DNA from: Candidatus Binatia bacterium
GTDB lineage: Bacteria; Eisenbacteria; RBG-16-71-46; SZUA-252
Assembly (NCBI GenBank): GCA_035631035.1
Contig: DASQJL010000114.1
Coordinates: 1 to 57,239, forward strand
Direction of reading: 5' to 3'
Length of the DNA stretch: 57,239 bases
In this document: one piece after another, positions 18,187-25,896 of the stretch
How the letters are laid out: every line of letters begins with the position of its first letter
How positions within the stretch are numbered: the stretch's first letter is position 1
Program-made: the position numbers and the translations under genes
Notes under the pieces: generated by a model
Database searches by the model: none
Seen by the model: the letters and a program-made list of their open reading frames with translations, nothing else
Told to the model about the DNA's origin: nothing

Positions 18187-19840
18187 ACCGCGCATGGCCG
18201 CGGCGACGGCGGCATTCCTGGCCGCGTCCGCGCTCGCCGCTCTGTTCGCCTCGCCGTCCGTTCCGGCCGCGCGCGCCGATCCCGACCCCGATGCACTCTC
18301 CGCCGCCAAGACGCTGGAGCGCCGCGCGGCGGAGGATTCGTCCGATGCCGAGTCGGCGCTCGCCGAGGCCCGCCGCCTGGCCGACGCGAAGAAGTTCAAT
18401 GAGGCCGCGACCGTGCTGCGCGGCCGGCTCGCGGCCGATCCCCACGACGCCGACGCGCGATCGCTGCTCGCGCGCGTGCTCGCGTGGGGCCGCCATTACG
18501 ACGAATCGATCGCCGAGTATCGGACGCTGCTCGCGCAGCGCCCGGACAATGCGTTCGACCGCGCCGGCTACGCGCGGGTGCTGGCCTGGTCGGGGCGCTC
18601 CGAGGCTTCGCTCCGCGAGTTCCGCCGCGCCGTTCGCGCCGACTCCACCGATCTCGAAAGCCGCGTGGGCTACGCGCGCGCTCTCTCCTGGGCCGGCGAC
18701 CTTCCCGGCGCTTCCACGGAATACCGCGGCATCCTGAGCTCGAATCCGGCGTACGGCGACGCGTGGCTCGGCTATGCGACGGTCGCCCGCTGGCGGGGGG
18801 CCCCGGCTTCGTCGGACCGCTTCCTCGAGCGCGCGGCCCACGGCAGCGCCGACACCGAAGCGATGGACCAGGAGCGCGAGGCCGTGCGGGACGCGCTCGG
18901 CCCCTCGATCGGCGCCGGCGTCACCACGGCGCACGAGCGCCAGTACGTGGCCGCCGCGCCCGATTTCACGATCGAGAGCACGGGCCCCTTCGCGCAGGCG
19001 CGCGCGACCCTCGCGCACGCGGCGACGGTCACGGCGCGCGTGTCGCGCCTGGCGCAGTTCGAGCGCCGCCTGGGTCCCCCCGTCGCGGGGACGACGCTCA
19101 ACTACGACGTGGACATGACCGTGCTGCGCGCCGACGCCGCGCTGACCCGGGCCTATCCGTTCCTGCTGAGCGCCGGCGTCGAGAGCCGCGCGATCGAAGC
19201 GGGAAGCCCCAACGTGATCTACCCGCTGCGCGGCGACGACCGCTTCTTCGGCTGGAACGCGCGCGCCTGGGGATTCGCGGGGCGCTGGACGCCCAGCGTT
19301 TCGATCCGCCGCGACTACGTGCCGATCAAGGACGACGCCGGACTGCCGGAGATCCAGGCGGGGCGGCAGACCGTGGCGGCAGGCGACCTGGCTTATCAGG
19401 GGAACGCGCGCGCCACCCTGAGCGCGGGCGCCGAGCACGGCTCCTATTCGGACGGGAACGACCGGAATACCCTGCACGCCGGCGTTGCCTATCGGCTGCG
19501 CCCGGCCCGTCCGGGCCTGACCGCCGACTACGGCATCTCGTTCACCGATTTCGACACGTCGTCGGCCTCCTACTTCACGCCGCTCAAGAGCACGCGCCAC
19601 GCCGCGGGCCTGGCGCTCACGGGATACTCCGAGAAGGCGTCGCTCGACTGGGGGGCGCGCTACCAGTTCTCGGCGGTCCTCTCGTCCAACTTCGAGAACA
19701 TCTACACGAGCACCTGGTCGGGCTGGGTGAACCTGGTCGCGGGCGGGTCGGTCCCGCTCGGCCTCGAGGGCTCCTACTCGAGGGACAACAACGCCTACGA
19801 GACCTGGTTTGTCGGGGTCTCGGGAGCCGTCCGATGGTGA
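18146..19840 (+). CDS. TPR protein with C-terminal YaiO-family outer-membrane beta-barrel
   Basis: 564 residues from a GTG at 18146 that overlaps the preceding gene. A signal or anchor segment (residues 17-45) leads to about four tetratricopeptide-like repeats ([21 protein letters not shown] and similar, about 65-240). From about 255 to the C-terminal aromatic residue (SGAVRW) it consists of amphipathic beta strands typical of YaiO-type barrels. The TPR-plus-barrel layout parallels the BcsC/AlgK-AlgE export arrangement, so it probably guides polysaccharide through the periplasm and outer membrane. Its neighbours are a glycoside hydrolase and a GT2 synthase. Confidence 0.78.
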   Translation: MSRKPTGIRTRSARPRMAAATAAFLAASALAALFASPSVPAARADPDPDALSAAKTLERRAAEDSSDAESALAEARRLADAKKFNEAATVLRGRLAADPHDADARSLLARVLAWGRHYDESIAEYRTLLAQRPDNAFDRAGYARVLAWSGRSEASLREFRRAVRADSTDLESRVGYARALSWAGDLPGASTEYRGILSSNPAYGDAWLGYATVARWRGAPASSDRFLERAAHGSADTEAMDQEREAVRDALGPSIGAGVTTAHERQYVAAAPDFTIESTGPFAQARATLAHAATVTARVSRLAQFERRLGPPVAGTTLNYDVDMTVLRADAALTRAYPFLLSAGVESRAIEAGSPNVIYPLRGDDRFFGWNARAWGFAGRWTPSVSIRRDYVPIKDDAGLPEIQAGRQTVAAGDLAYQGNARATLSAGAEHGSYSDGNDRNTLHAGVAYRLRPARPGLTADYGISFTDFDTSSASYFTPLKSTRHAAGLALTGYSEKASLDWGARYQFSAVLSSNFENIYTSTWSGWVNLVAGGSVPLGLEGSYSRDNNAYETWFVGVSGAVRW

Positions 19841-19859
19841 GGGCGGCGAGGAGGATCGC

Positions 19860-20933
19860 ATGATCGACTACCAGTCGCTGGTGATCACGCTGGGGCTCCT
19901 GCTCGGAATCCTGGCGCTCACCACGATGGCGGCGGTCGTGAACAAGATCCACTCGACCCGGGAGGAGGATTCCCGGAAGCGCTTCCTGGACCGCCTGCGC
20001 CAGCAGTTCCTCCTCCTGGCTTCGGACGGGGACCGGCCGGCCTCGTATCGGGAGATCGCCAACGGGCTCACCGGCCGCTGGTCGCAGCTCGCCGCCGAGG
20101 AGGTCAGCCAGCTCGAGCTCTCGCTCCGCCTCGACGTGATCCGCTCCCTCGAGGAGCAGGGCGTGATCGCCCATTACCTGCGCGAGACGAAGAGCCCCCT
20201 CAAGTGGTCGCGCGCCCATGCGCTCCGCCTCCTGGGCGAGCTCAAGGTGCCGGCGTCGGTGCCCGCGCTCCTGGCCGCGCTCGAGGACAAGGACCCCGAC
20301 GTGCGCAACGTCGCCGCGCGCGCCCTCGGCAGGATGAAGCTCCAGGCCGCCGAGGAGGCGCTGGTCGGGCTCTTGGGCAAGCACGAGCAGTCGGTCTCGG
20401 CGCGCATCGCCGCGATCTGCATCGAGATGGGCGCCCGCACCGCGCCGCTCCTGATCCGCGCGCTCCGCGACGGAACGCCGAAGGCGCGCTTCTGGGCCGC
20501 CCGCATCCTGGGCGAGATCCGGGAAGGCCGCGCGGCGCGCTCCCTGGGCGACGCCCTCCTCGATCCCGAGCCGGACGTCCGCTCGGCCGCGGCATGGGCG
20601 CTGGGCGCAGTGGCCGACCGGTCCACGGCCGGGATGGTCGAGGCGGCGCTCCGCGATCCGGTCTGGTTCGTTCGCGCGCACGCCGCCGAGGCGCTGGGCA
20701 AGATCGGCGACTCCACGATGGCCGGGGCGCTGGGCCGGATGCTCGAGGACCGCTCCTGGTGGGTGCGCAAGAACGCGCTGGACGCCCTGGTGCTGCTGGG
20801 CGAGGCGGCCAAGCCGGCGCTTCACCTGGCCCTGCAATCGAACGACCGGTTCGCGCGCGACTGCGCCGCGGAGGGCCTGGCCACGCTGGGCGTGCCCGCG
20901 GTCCCGCCCCAGCGGGCCGCGACGGGAGGCTGA
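19860..20933 (+). CDS. Membrane-anchored HEAT-repeat protein
   Basis: 357 residues from the ATG at 19860, preceded by GCGAGGAGG. One N-terminal transmembrane helix (SLVITLGLLLGILALTTMAAVV) is followed by a linker and at least five HEAT repeats of about 30 residues (for example LLGELKVPASVPALLAALED and ALGKIGDSTMAGALGRMLED). Such repeats form a curved scaffold for protein contacts. No catalytic motif is seen. Its place between the outer-membrane barrel gene and the glycosyltransferase gene (1 base gap) suggests it assembles or regulates the synthase complex at the inner membrane. That role is inferred. Confidence 0.82.
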   Translation: MIDYQSLVITLGLLLGILALTTMAAVVNKIHSTREEDSRKRFLDRLRQQFLLLASDGDRPASYREIANGLTGRWSQLAAEEVSQLELSLRLDVIRSLEEQGVIAHYLRETKSPLKWSRAHALRLLGELKVPASVPALLAALEDKDPDVRNVAARALGRMKLQAAEEALVGLLGKHEQSVSARIAAICIEMGARTAPLLIRALRDGTPKARFWAARILGEIREGRAARSLGDALLDPEPDVRSAAAWALGAVADRSTAGMVEAALRDPVWFVRAHAAEALGKIGDSTMAGALGRMLEDRSWWVRKNALDALVLLGEAAKPALHLALQSNDRFARDCAAEGLATLGVPAVPPQRAATGG

Positions 20934-20934
20934 C

Positions 20935-22386
20935 ATGCACGCGATCGACGCTCCGACCTGGCTCTTCCCGACGCTCAACGTCGTGAGCATCGTCGTGCTC
21001 GTCTACTTCACGGCGCTCCAGCTCGTGCTCTTCACGCTGCTCATCGTCTCGTTCTTCGACATGCGCCGGCGGCTGGCCCAGAACTTCTACGCCGACTACG
21101 AGGCGGTGGCCAAGTCGCACTTCACCTTCCCGATCAGCGTGCTCGTCCCCGCCTTCAACGAGGAGACCACGGTGGTCGAAGCGGTGCGGTCCGTGCTCTC
21201 GCTCGACTATCCCCAGCACGAGGTGATCGTCATCAACGACGGCTCCTCCGATGGAACGCTGGCGCGGCTGACCCGCGAATTCGGACTCGTGCGCCGCGAG
21301 ACGATCGTGCGCCGGAGCATCCCGACCGACACGGCCCTCCGGGGCATCTACCGCTCGCCGACGATCCCGAACCTGGTCGTGGTGGACTTGGAGCACGCGG
21401 GTAAGAGCGCTGCGCTGAACGCGGGCATCAACGTCTCGCGCTATCCCCTCTTCTGCACCATCGACGCCGACTCCGTATTCCAGGAGAACGCGCTGCTCCG
21501 GGTGGTGCGTCCGTTCCTGGAGGATCCCGATCGCGTGATCGCGGTGGGCGGCCAGGTCCGCGTCGCCAACGGCTGCAAAGTGGAGCGCGGCCGCGTCGTG
21601 GACCCGCACCTGCCGCAGAACATCCTGGCCGCGTTCCAGGTGGTGGAATACCTGCGCGCCTTCGTCGCGAGCCGCCTCGGGCTCTCGGCCATGAACAACC
21701 TGCTCATCCTCTCGGGCGTGTTCAGCCTGTTCCGGAAGGACGTGGTCGTGGAGGTGGGGGGCTACCGCTCCGACGTCGTGACCGAGGACATGGAGCTGGT
21801 CCTGCGGCTCCACCACGCGATGCGCGAGCAGGGGAGGCCCTATTCGGTGGTGTTCCTGCCCGATCCGATCTGCTGGACCGAGGTGCCGCAGGGGGTCCGC
21901 ACGCTGGCCCGGCAGCGGGGGCGCTGGCACCGGGGGCTGCTCCACTCGCTCTGGCTCCATCGCTCGATCTTCTGGGAGAAGAAGTCGGGGTCCCTCCGCT
22001 GGCTCGGCATGCCCTACTACGTCCTGTTCGAGCTGCTCGGGCCGGTCGTGGAGGTGATCGGCTACATCGTGCTCCCGATCGCCTACTTCATGGGCTTTCT
22101 CTCCCCCCTCTATTTCTGGGCGTTCCTCTTCCTGTCGGTGACGTCCGGGGCCTTCCTGTCGATCTCGGCGGTCTTCCTGGAGGAGCTGTCGTTCGGGCTC
22201 TACCGCTCCTGGGGCGACTTCGCCCTGATGATCGCGATCGGCGTGATCGAGAATTTCACCTACCGCATCCTCACCCTCTTCTTCCGCCTGGGCGCCATGG
22301 TTGATATCCTCTTGGGACGTGGCGGCTGGGGGAAGCAGGAGCGCGCCGGCTTCGGGCGCGCGGAGGCCGCTTCCGTCAAACCCTGA
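20935..22386 (+). CDS. Processive family 2 glycosyltransferase (exopolysaccharide synthase)
   Basis: 483 residues. N-terminal transmembrane helices (about 13-42) precede the GT2 domain, with Asp102 in NDGSSDG, the DAD-type motif at 177-179 (TIDADS), TED at 283-285 and QRGRW at 327-331. That D,D,D,QxxRW set marks processive synthases such as BcsA and PgaC. Four or so C-terminal helices (about 350-450) would form the export channel. No PilZ domain is present, so direct c-di-GMP control is not apparent. With the upstream hydrolase, TPR-barrel and HEAT genes it makes a compact synthase-dependent secretion system. The sugar is unknown. Confidence 0.88.
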   Translation: MHAIDAPTWLFPTLNVVSIVVLVYFTALQLVLFTLLIVSFFDMRRRLAQNFYADYEAVAKSHFTFPISVLVPAFNEETTVVEAVRSVLSLDYPQHEVIVINDGSSDGTLARLTREFGLVRRETIVRRSIPTDTALRGIYRSPTIPNLVVVDLEHAGKSAALNAGINVSRYPLFCTIDADSVFQENALLRVVRPFLEDPDRVIAVGGQVRVANGCKVERGRVVDPHLPQNILAAFQVVEYLRAFVASRLGLSAMNNLLILSGVFSLFRKDVVVEVGGYRSDVVTEDMELVLRLHHAMREQGRPYSVVFLPDPICWTEVPQGVRTLARQRGRWHRGLLHSLWLHRSIFWEKKSGSLRWLGMPYYVLFELLGPVVEVIGYIVLPIAYFMGFLSPLYFWAFLFLSVTSGAFLSISAVFLEELSFGLYRSWGDFALMIAIGVIENFTYRILTLFFRLGAMVDILLGRGGWGKQERAGFGRAEAASVKP

Positions 22387-22426
22387 TCGGCGCCACGACC
22401 CATCCCTGCCGGAGGGAGCTCCTCGT

Positions 22427-25390
22427 TTGCGCGCCGTCTTGGGGATCGCGCTGGCCTGCCTGATGATGTCGGCGGGCCGGGCATCCGCCGCTCCACCGCT
22501 CTATCCTTCGAATCCCGCGCGCGGACGCTCCACGGCGCTCCAGGCGCCGCGGATCCCCCCGAAGCAGCCCGGGCTGGACGCGCCGTCCCAGGTCCGGACG
22601 ACGGTGGGCAGCAAGTACAAGGTCCTCGTCATCCTCCTCCAGTTCACCGATCACCCCGCGGACACGCTGAACCACACGACGGCCGATTTCGCCGATCTCC
22701 TGTTCTCGAAGGGAACCCGTCCCGGCGGAAGCCTTCGCGACTACTACAACGAGGTGTCGGGGGGCGCCTTCGACGTCGACGGCGTCGTGACCCGGTGGTA
22801 CACGGCCCCGCGGCCCTACACCGACTACGTCGGCACGGATGGCGGGCAGGGCCCTGGCCCCCTCAACGCGCAGGTGATGGCGCTCGACGCCATCCGTCTC
22901 GCGGAGCCCGACGTGGACTTCACCCAGTTCGACAATGACGGGCCCGACGGCATCCCGCACGACGGCGATGACGACGGCGAGGTGGACGGAATCTTCGTCG
23001 TCCATGCGGGTCCGGGCGCCGAGGAGACGGGCATCCCCACCGCGGACATCTGGTCGCACAAGTGGAACGTGCCGGGACCGCGGGGAGGAACGACCGCCGA
23101 CGGCGTGGTCGTCTACGACTACACCACGGAGCCCGAGGAATGGTCCATCAACTCGCCCTGGACCACGAAGGGCGAGCTGATGACGATCGGGGTCTTCTGC
23201 CATGAATTCGGGCACGTGCTCGGACTTCCCGACCTCTACGACACGAGTGGCCTTCCCGGGGCGAACGAGGGGCTGGGCGAGTGGGATCTGATGGCCTCGG
23301 GACTCTTCAATCACCTTCCCGGCAAGACGGTGGGAAGCTGCCCCGCGCATCTCTCGGCGTGGTCCAAGGAAGCTCTCGGCTGGCTCCAGCCCACGTGGGT
23401 GACCCAGGACAGCACCGGCGTGACGATCCCCCCGGTGGAGACCTCGGGACGCGCGTTCCGTCTCTGGACCAACGGGGTCGAGGCCGGAGAGTACTTCCTC
23501 GTGGAGAACCGCCAGCCGATCGGGTTCGACGCCGCGCTCGTGAAGTCCACGATGGAGCGGGATTCGACCGCGGCGCACGGTCTCATGATCTATCACGTCG
23601 ATACCGGGATCATCGGGAACAACACGGCATCCCACAAGCAGGTGGACATCGAGGAAGGAGGCGGCATCGAGGCCGCGTCGGGCTTCACCGGGGTCCAGAA
23701 TCTCGACCTGGCGCGCGGATCGGCGGCCAGCGAGCCGGCGTGCGAGGGGCAGGTGATCGTGGTCGGAAACCGCGGCGATCTCTACGATCCCTGGCCCGGC
23801 GCGGGAGCGCGCGGCGCGTTCGACGCGAACAGCTGCCCCAACAGCGACTCCTACTGCGGCGGAATCTCGCAGGTGGCGATCCGGAACATCGCCGAGGCGG
23901 CAGCGCAGCCCCGGGACGTGACGGCCGACTTCTTCGTCAGCGGGACCTCGGTGCGCCGAGGGGCCGTCACGGTGGACGACTCCCCCTTCCTCGGGAACAC
24001 CAACAATGGAAACGGGCTCGCCGAACCGGGTGAGACCGTCCGGATCCACATCCCTCTGCAGAACCTGGACACCACGCCGACGGGCGTCCTCACGGCGCGG
24101 GTGGCCGTCACCGAGCCCTACGCCGGACTCCTGGCCGACTCGGTCTACTACGGCGCCCTGGGCGGGGCAGCCTCGGACACCGGCTCGGTCATCTTCGCCG
24201 CCATCAACCCGACTCCCGATCCGCGCGGCTGCAACATCACCATCGCGGTCTCCGATCCCGCCGGCCTCGTCCTGGCCGACAGCGTGCAGATCCTGATCGG
24301 CCAGCGCAGCGGCCTCTGCGAGGACTTCGAGAACGGCACCGTGCACCGGTGGGTTTCCGTGCCGCTCGGCTGCGGAGGCGTCAGCGAGTGGCACCGCGAG
24401 GCGGGCGTCAACCACACCCCCGGCGGCTCCTGGGCCTGGAGACTGGGGCCGTTCGGCTTCATCGGCCACTACGCCGCGTCCCAGGACGCGCGCCTCGTGA
24501 GCCAGCCGGTCCGGCTCACGGGCACGAGCGATACCCTCTCCTTCTGGCAGCGCTACGACAGCGAGTTCGCCTTCGACGGGCTGACGGTCGAGATCTCGAC
24601 CAATTCCGGGGCCACCTGGACGCCGCTCAACCCGGTGGGCGGCTACAACACCGGGGACCGCTTCAGCGGCACCCAGACCACGTTCACGCGCGTCGACGTG
24701 CCGCTCACGGGCTATTCGGGAATCGTCCAGTTCGCGTTCCGGTTCCGCTCCGAGCCCCCCAACGAGGGCCTGGGCTGGTGGATCGACGACGTGCTCGTGG
24801 GAGGCACCTCCGCTTGCGCGGCCACGGCGATCGCGATCGCGAGCTTCGACGCGGCGGCCGAGCCTCCCGGCGGCCCCGCCGCGGTCCGCCTGTCGTGGAG
24901 CGTTGCCGACCCGGCCGCAACCTCGGTGGGGATCGACCGGGAGGGCGACGATGGGCCGCGGCGGCGGATCGCCACGGTGCCCGCCTCCGACGGAGGCTAC
25001 CGCGACGCCGACCTCGCCGCCGGCGCCTACCGCTACTGGATCACCGCCTCCCGCGAGGGAGAGCCCGCCGCCGAGGCGGGCCCGATCGCGGTGACGGTCG
25101 GCGAAGCGCCGCGGGTGCTCGCGCTCTCGTCCGTGCGGCCGAACCCCTTCCGCGCCGGCGCTTCGGTGGCCGTCTCCCTGGACCGGAGCGGCCCCTTTAT
25201 GGTACGCGTGTTCACCGCGGACGGACGGCTCGTCCGCACGCTGGCCCGCGGAGCGGGCCGGCCCTCCGATCTTCGGCTCACCTGGGACGGAACGGACGGG
25301 CGGGGACGCCCGGCGGGAGCGGGGATCTACTTCTTCGAGCTGCGCTCCGGAAGCCGGACGCGCGTGCAAAAGGCGGTGCTCCTGCGATGA
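22427..25390 (+). CDS. Secreted M6-family metallopeptidase with FlgD-like C-terminal sorting domain
   Basis: 987 residues from a TTG at 22427, chosen because GGAGGGAG lies at 22411-22418 and the signal peptide (LRAVLGIALACLMMSAGRASA) starts there. The upstream part of the frame overlaps the synthase gene. The zinc site is HEFGH (259-263) with the M6 follow-on GEWDLMASG. Residues about 650-800 are jelly-roll-like (TDTLSFWQRYDSEFAFDG), then comes a fibronectin-III-like segment. The end matches FlgD-Ig or type-A sorting tails: PNPFRAGASV, GTDGRGRPAGAGIYFFEL. Such tails target proteins to the surface in FCB-group bacteria. No secretion-system genes are nearby. Confidence 0.88.
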   Translation: MRAVLGIALACLMMSAGRASAAPPLYPSNPARGRSTALQAPRIPPKQPGLDAPSQVRTTVGSKYKVLVILLQFTDHPADTLNHTTADFADLLFSKGTRPGGSLRDYYNEVSGGAFDVDGVVTRWYTAPRPYTDYVGTDGGQGPGPLNAQVMALDAIRLAEPDVDFTQFDNDGPDGIPHDGDDDGEVDGIFVVHAGPGAEETGIPTADIWSHKWNVPGPRGGTTADGVVVYDYTTEPEEWSINSPWTTKGELMTIGVFCHEFGHVLGLPDLYDTSGLPGANEGLGEWDLMASGLFNHLPGKTVGSCPAHLSAWSKEALGWLQPTWVTQDSTGVTIPPVETSGRAFRLWTNGVEAGEYFLVENRQPIGFDAALVKSTMERDSTAAHGLMIYHVDTGIIGNNTASHKQVDIEEGGGIEAASGFTGVQNLDLARGSAASEPACEGQVIVVGNRGDLYDPWPGAGARGAFDANSCPNSDSYCGGISQVAIRNIAEAAAQPRDVTADFFVSGTSVRRGAVTVDDSPFLGNTNNGNGLAEPGETVRIHIPLQNLDTTPTGVLTARVAVTEPYAGLLADSVYYGALGGAASDTGSVIFAAINPTPDPRGCNITIAVSDPAGLVLADSVQILIGQRSGLCEDFENGTVHRWVSVPLGCGGVSEWHREAGVNHTPGGSWAWRLGPFGFIGHYAASQDARLVSQPVRLTGTSDTLSFWQRYDSEFAFDGLTVEISTNSGATWTPLNPVGGYNTGDRFSGTQTTFTRVDVPLTGYSGIVQFAFRFRSEPPNEGLGWWIDDVLVGGTSACAATAIAIASFDAAAEPPGGPAAVRLSWSVADPAATSVGIDREGDDGPRRRIATVPASDGGYRDADLAAGAYRYWITASREGEPAAEAGPIAVTVGEAPRVLALSSVRPNPFRAGASVAVSLDRSGPFMVRVFTADGRLVRTLARGAGRPSDLRLTWDGTDGRGRPAGAGIYFFELRSGSRTRVQKAVLLR

Positions 25391-25896
25391 GCGGCTCCAC
25401 CACGACCCGGATCGACGGCCCCCTGGTCACCCTCGAGGTGCCGGGGCCCGAGCATCTCCCGGCCATCTGGAAGGTCTACCTGGACGCCCCCGACTACTTC
25501 GAGGCGCTGACCGGCTCCTCCGATTTCGACCCGACCGACGTGGAGATGATGTACGAGGAGGCGATCGCCGACGAGAGCCGCTTCTACTTCGCGGTCCGGC
25601 GCACCGACACGAAGAGCCTGATCGGCACGATCGAGATCGAGTCGGGCTCCGACGAGCACCCGGCCGCGCTCCGGGGCCTCGTGATCGCCCAGGGAGAGCG
25701 GGGCCGGGGCTACGGCCGCGCCGCGCTGGAGATGGCGGAGCAGTTCCTGGGAGACGAGCTGGGCGTTCCTTCGATCGCGGCGGAGGTGCCGGAGGGGTAC
25801 GACGACGGCGAGCGCTTCCTCGAGGCGATGGGCTACCGCCAGCGGCGGCTCAGGTCCGGCGACGTCCGTTGGGTGAAGCGCCTGTCGGAGGAATAG
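25387..25896 (+). CDS. GNAT-family N-acetyltransferase
   Basis: 169 residues, start overlapping the peptidase stop (ATGA). The acetyl-CoA-binding motif A is GERGRGYGRAALEMAEQFL, preceded by the beta strand LRGLVIAQGE. The N-terminal sequence HLPAIWKVYLDAPDYFEALTG suits a RimJ/RimL-like subfamily. The acceptor substrate is unknown. The last 47 bases overlap the 3' end of the convergent histidine kinase gene, so the last 15 codons are read on both strands. Confidence 0.8.
   Translation: MSGSTTTRIDGPLVTLEVPGPEHLPAIWKVYLDAPDYFEALTGSSDFDPTDVEMMYEEAIADESRFYFAVRRTDTKSLIGTIEIESGSDEHPAALRGLVIAQGERGRGYGRAALEMAEQFLGDELGVPSIAAEVPEGYDDGERFLEAMGYRQRRLRSGDVRWVKRLSEE

Noticed and set aside
22376-25369. Open frame of 997 codons on the minus strand
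   Set aside because: Antisense to the M6 peptidase gene, which has clear motifs and a signal peptide. The antisense protein has no motif and biased composition.
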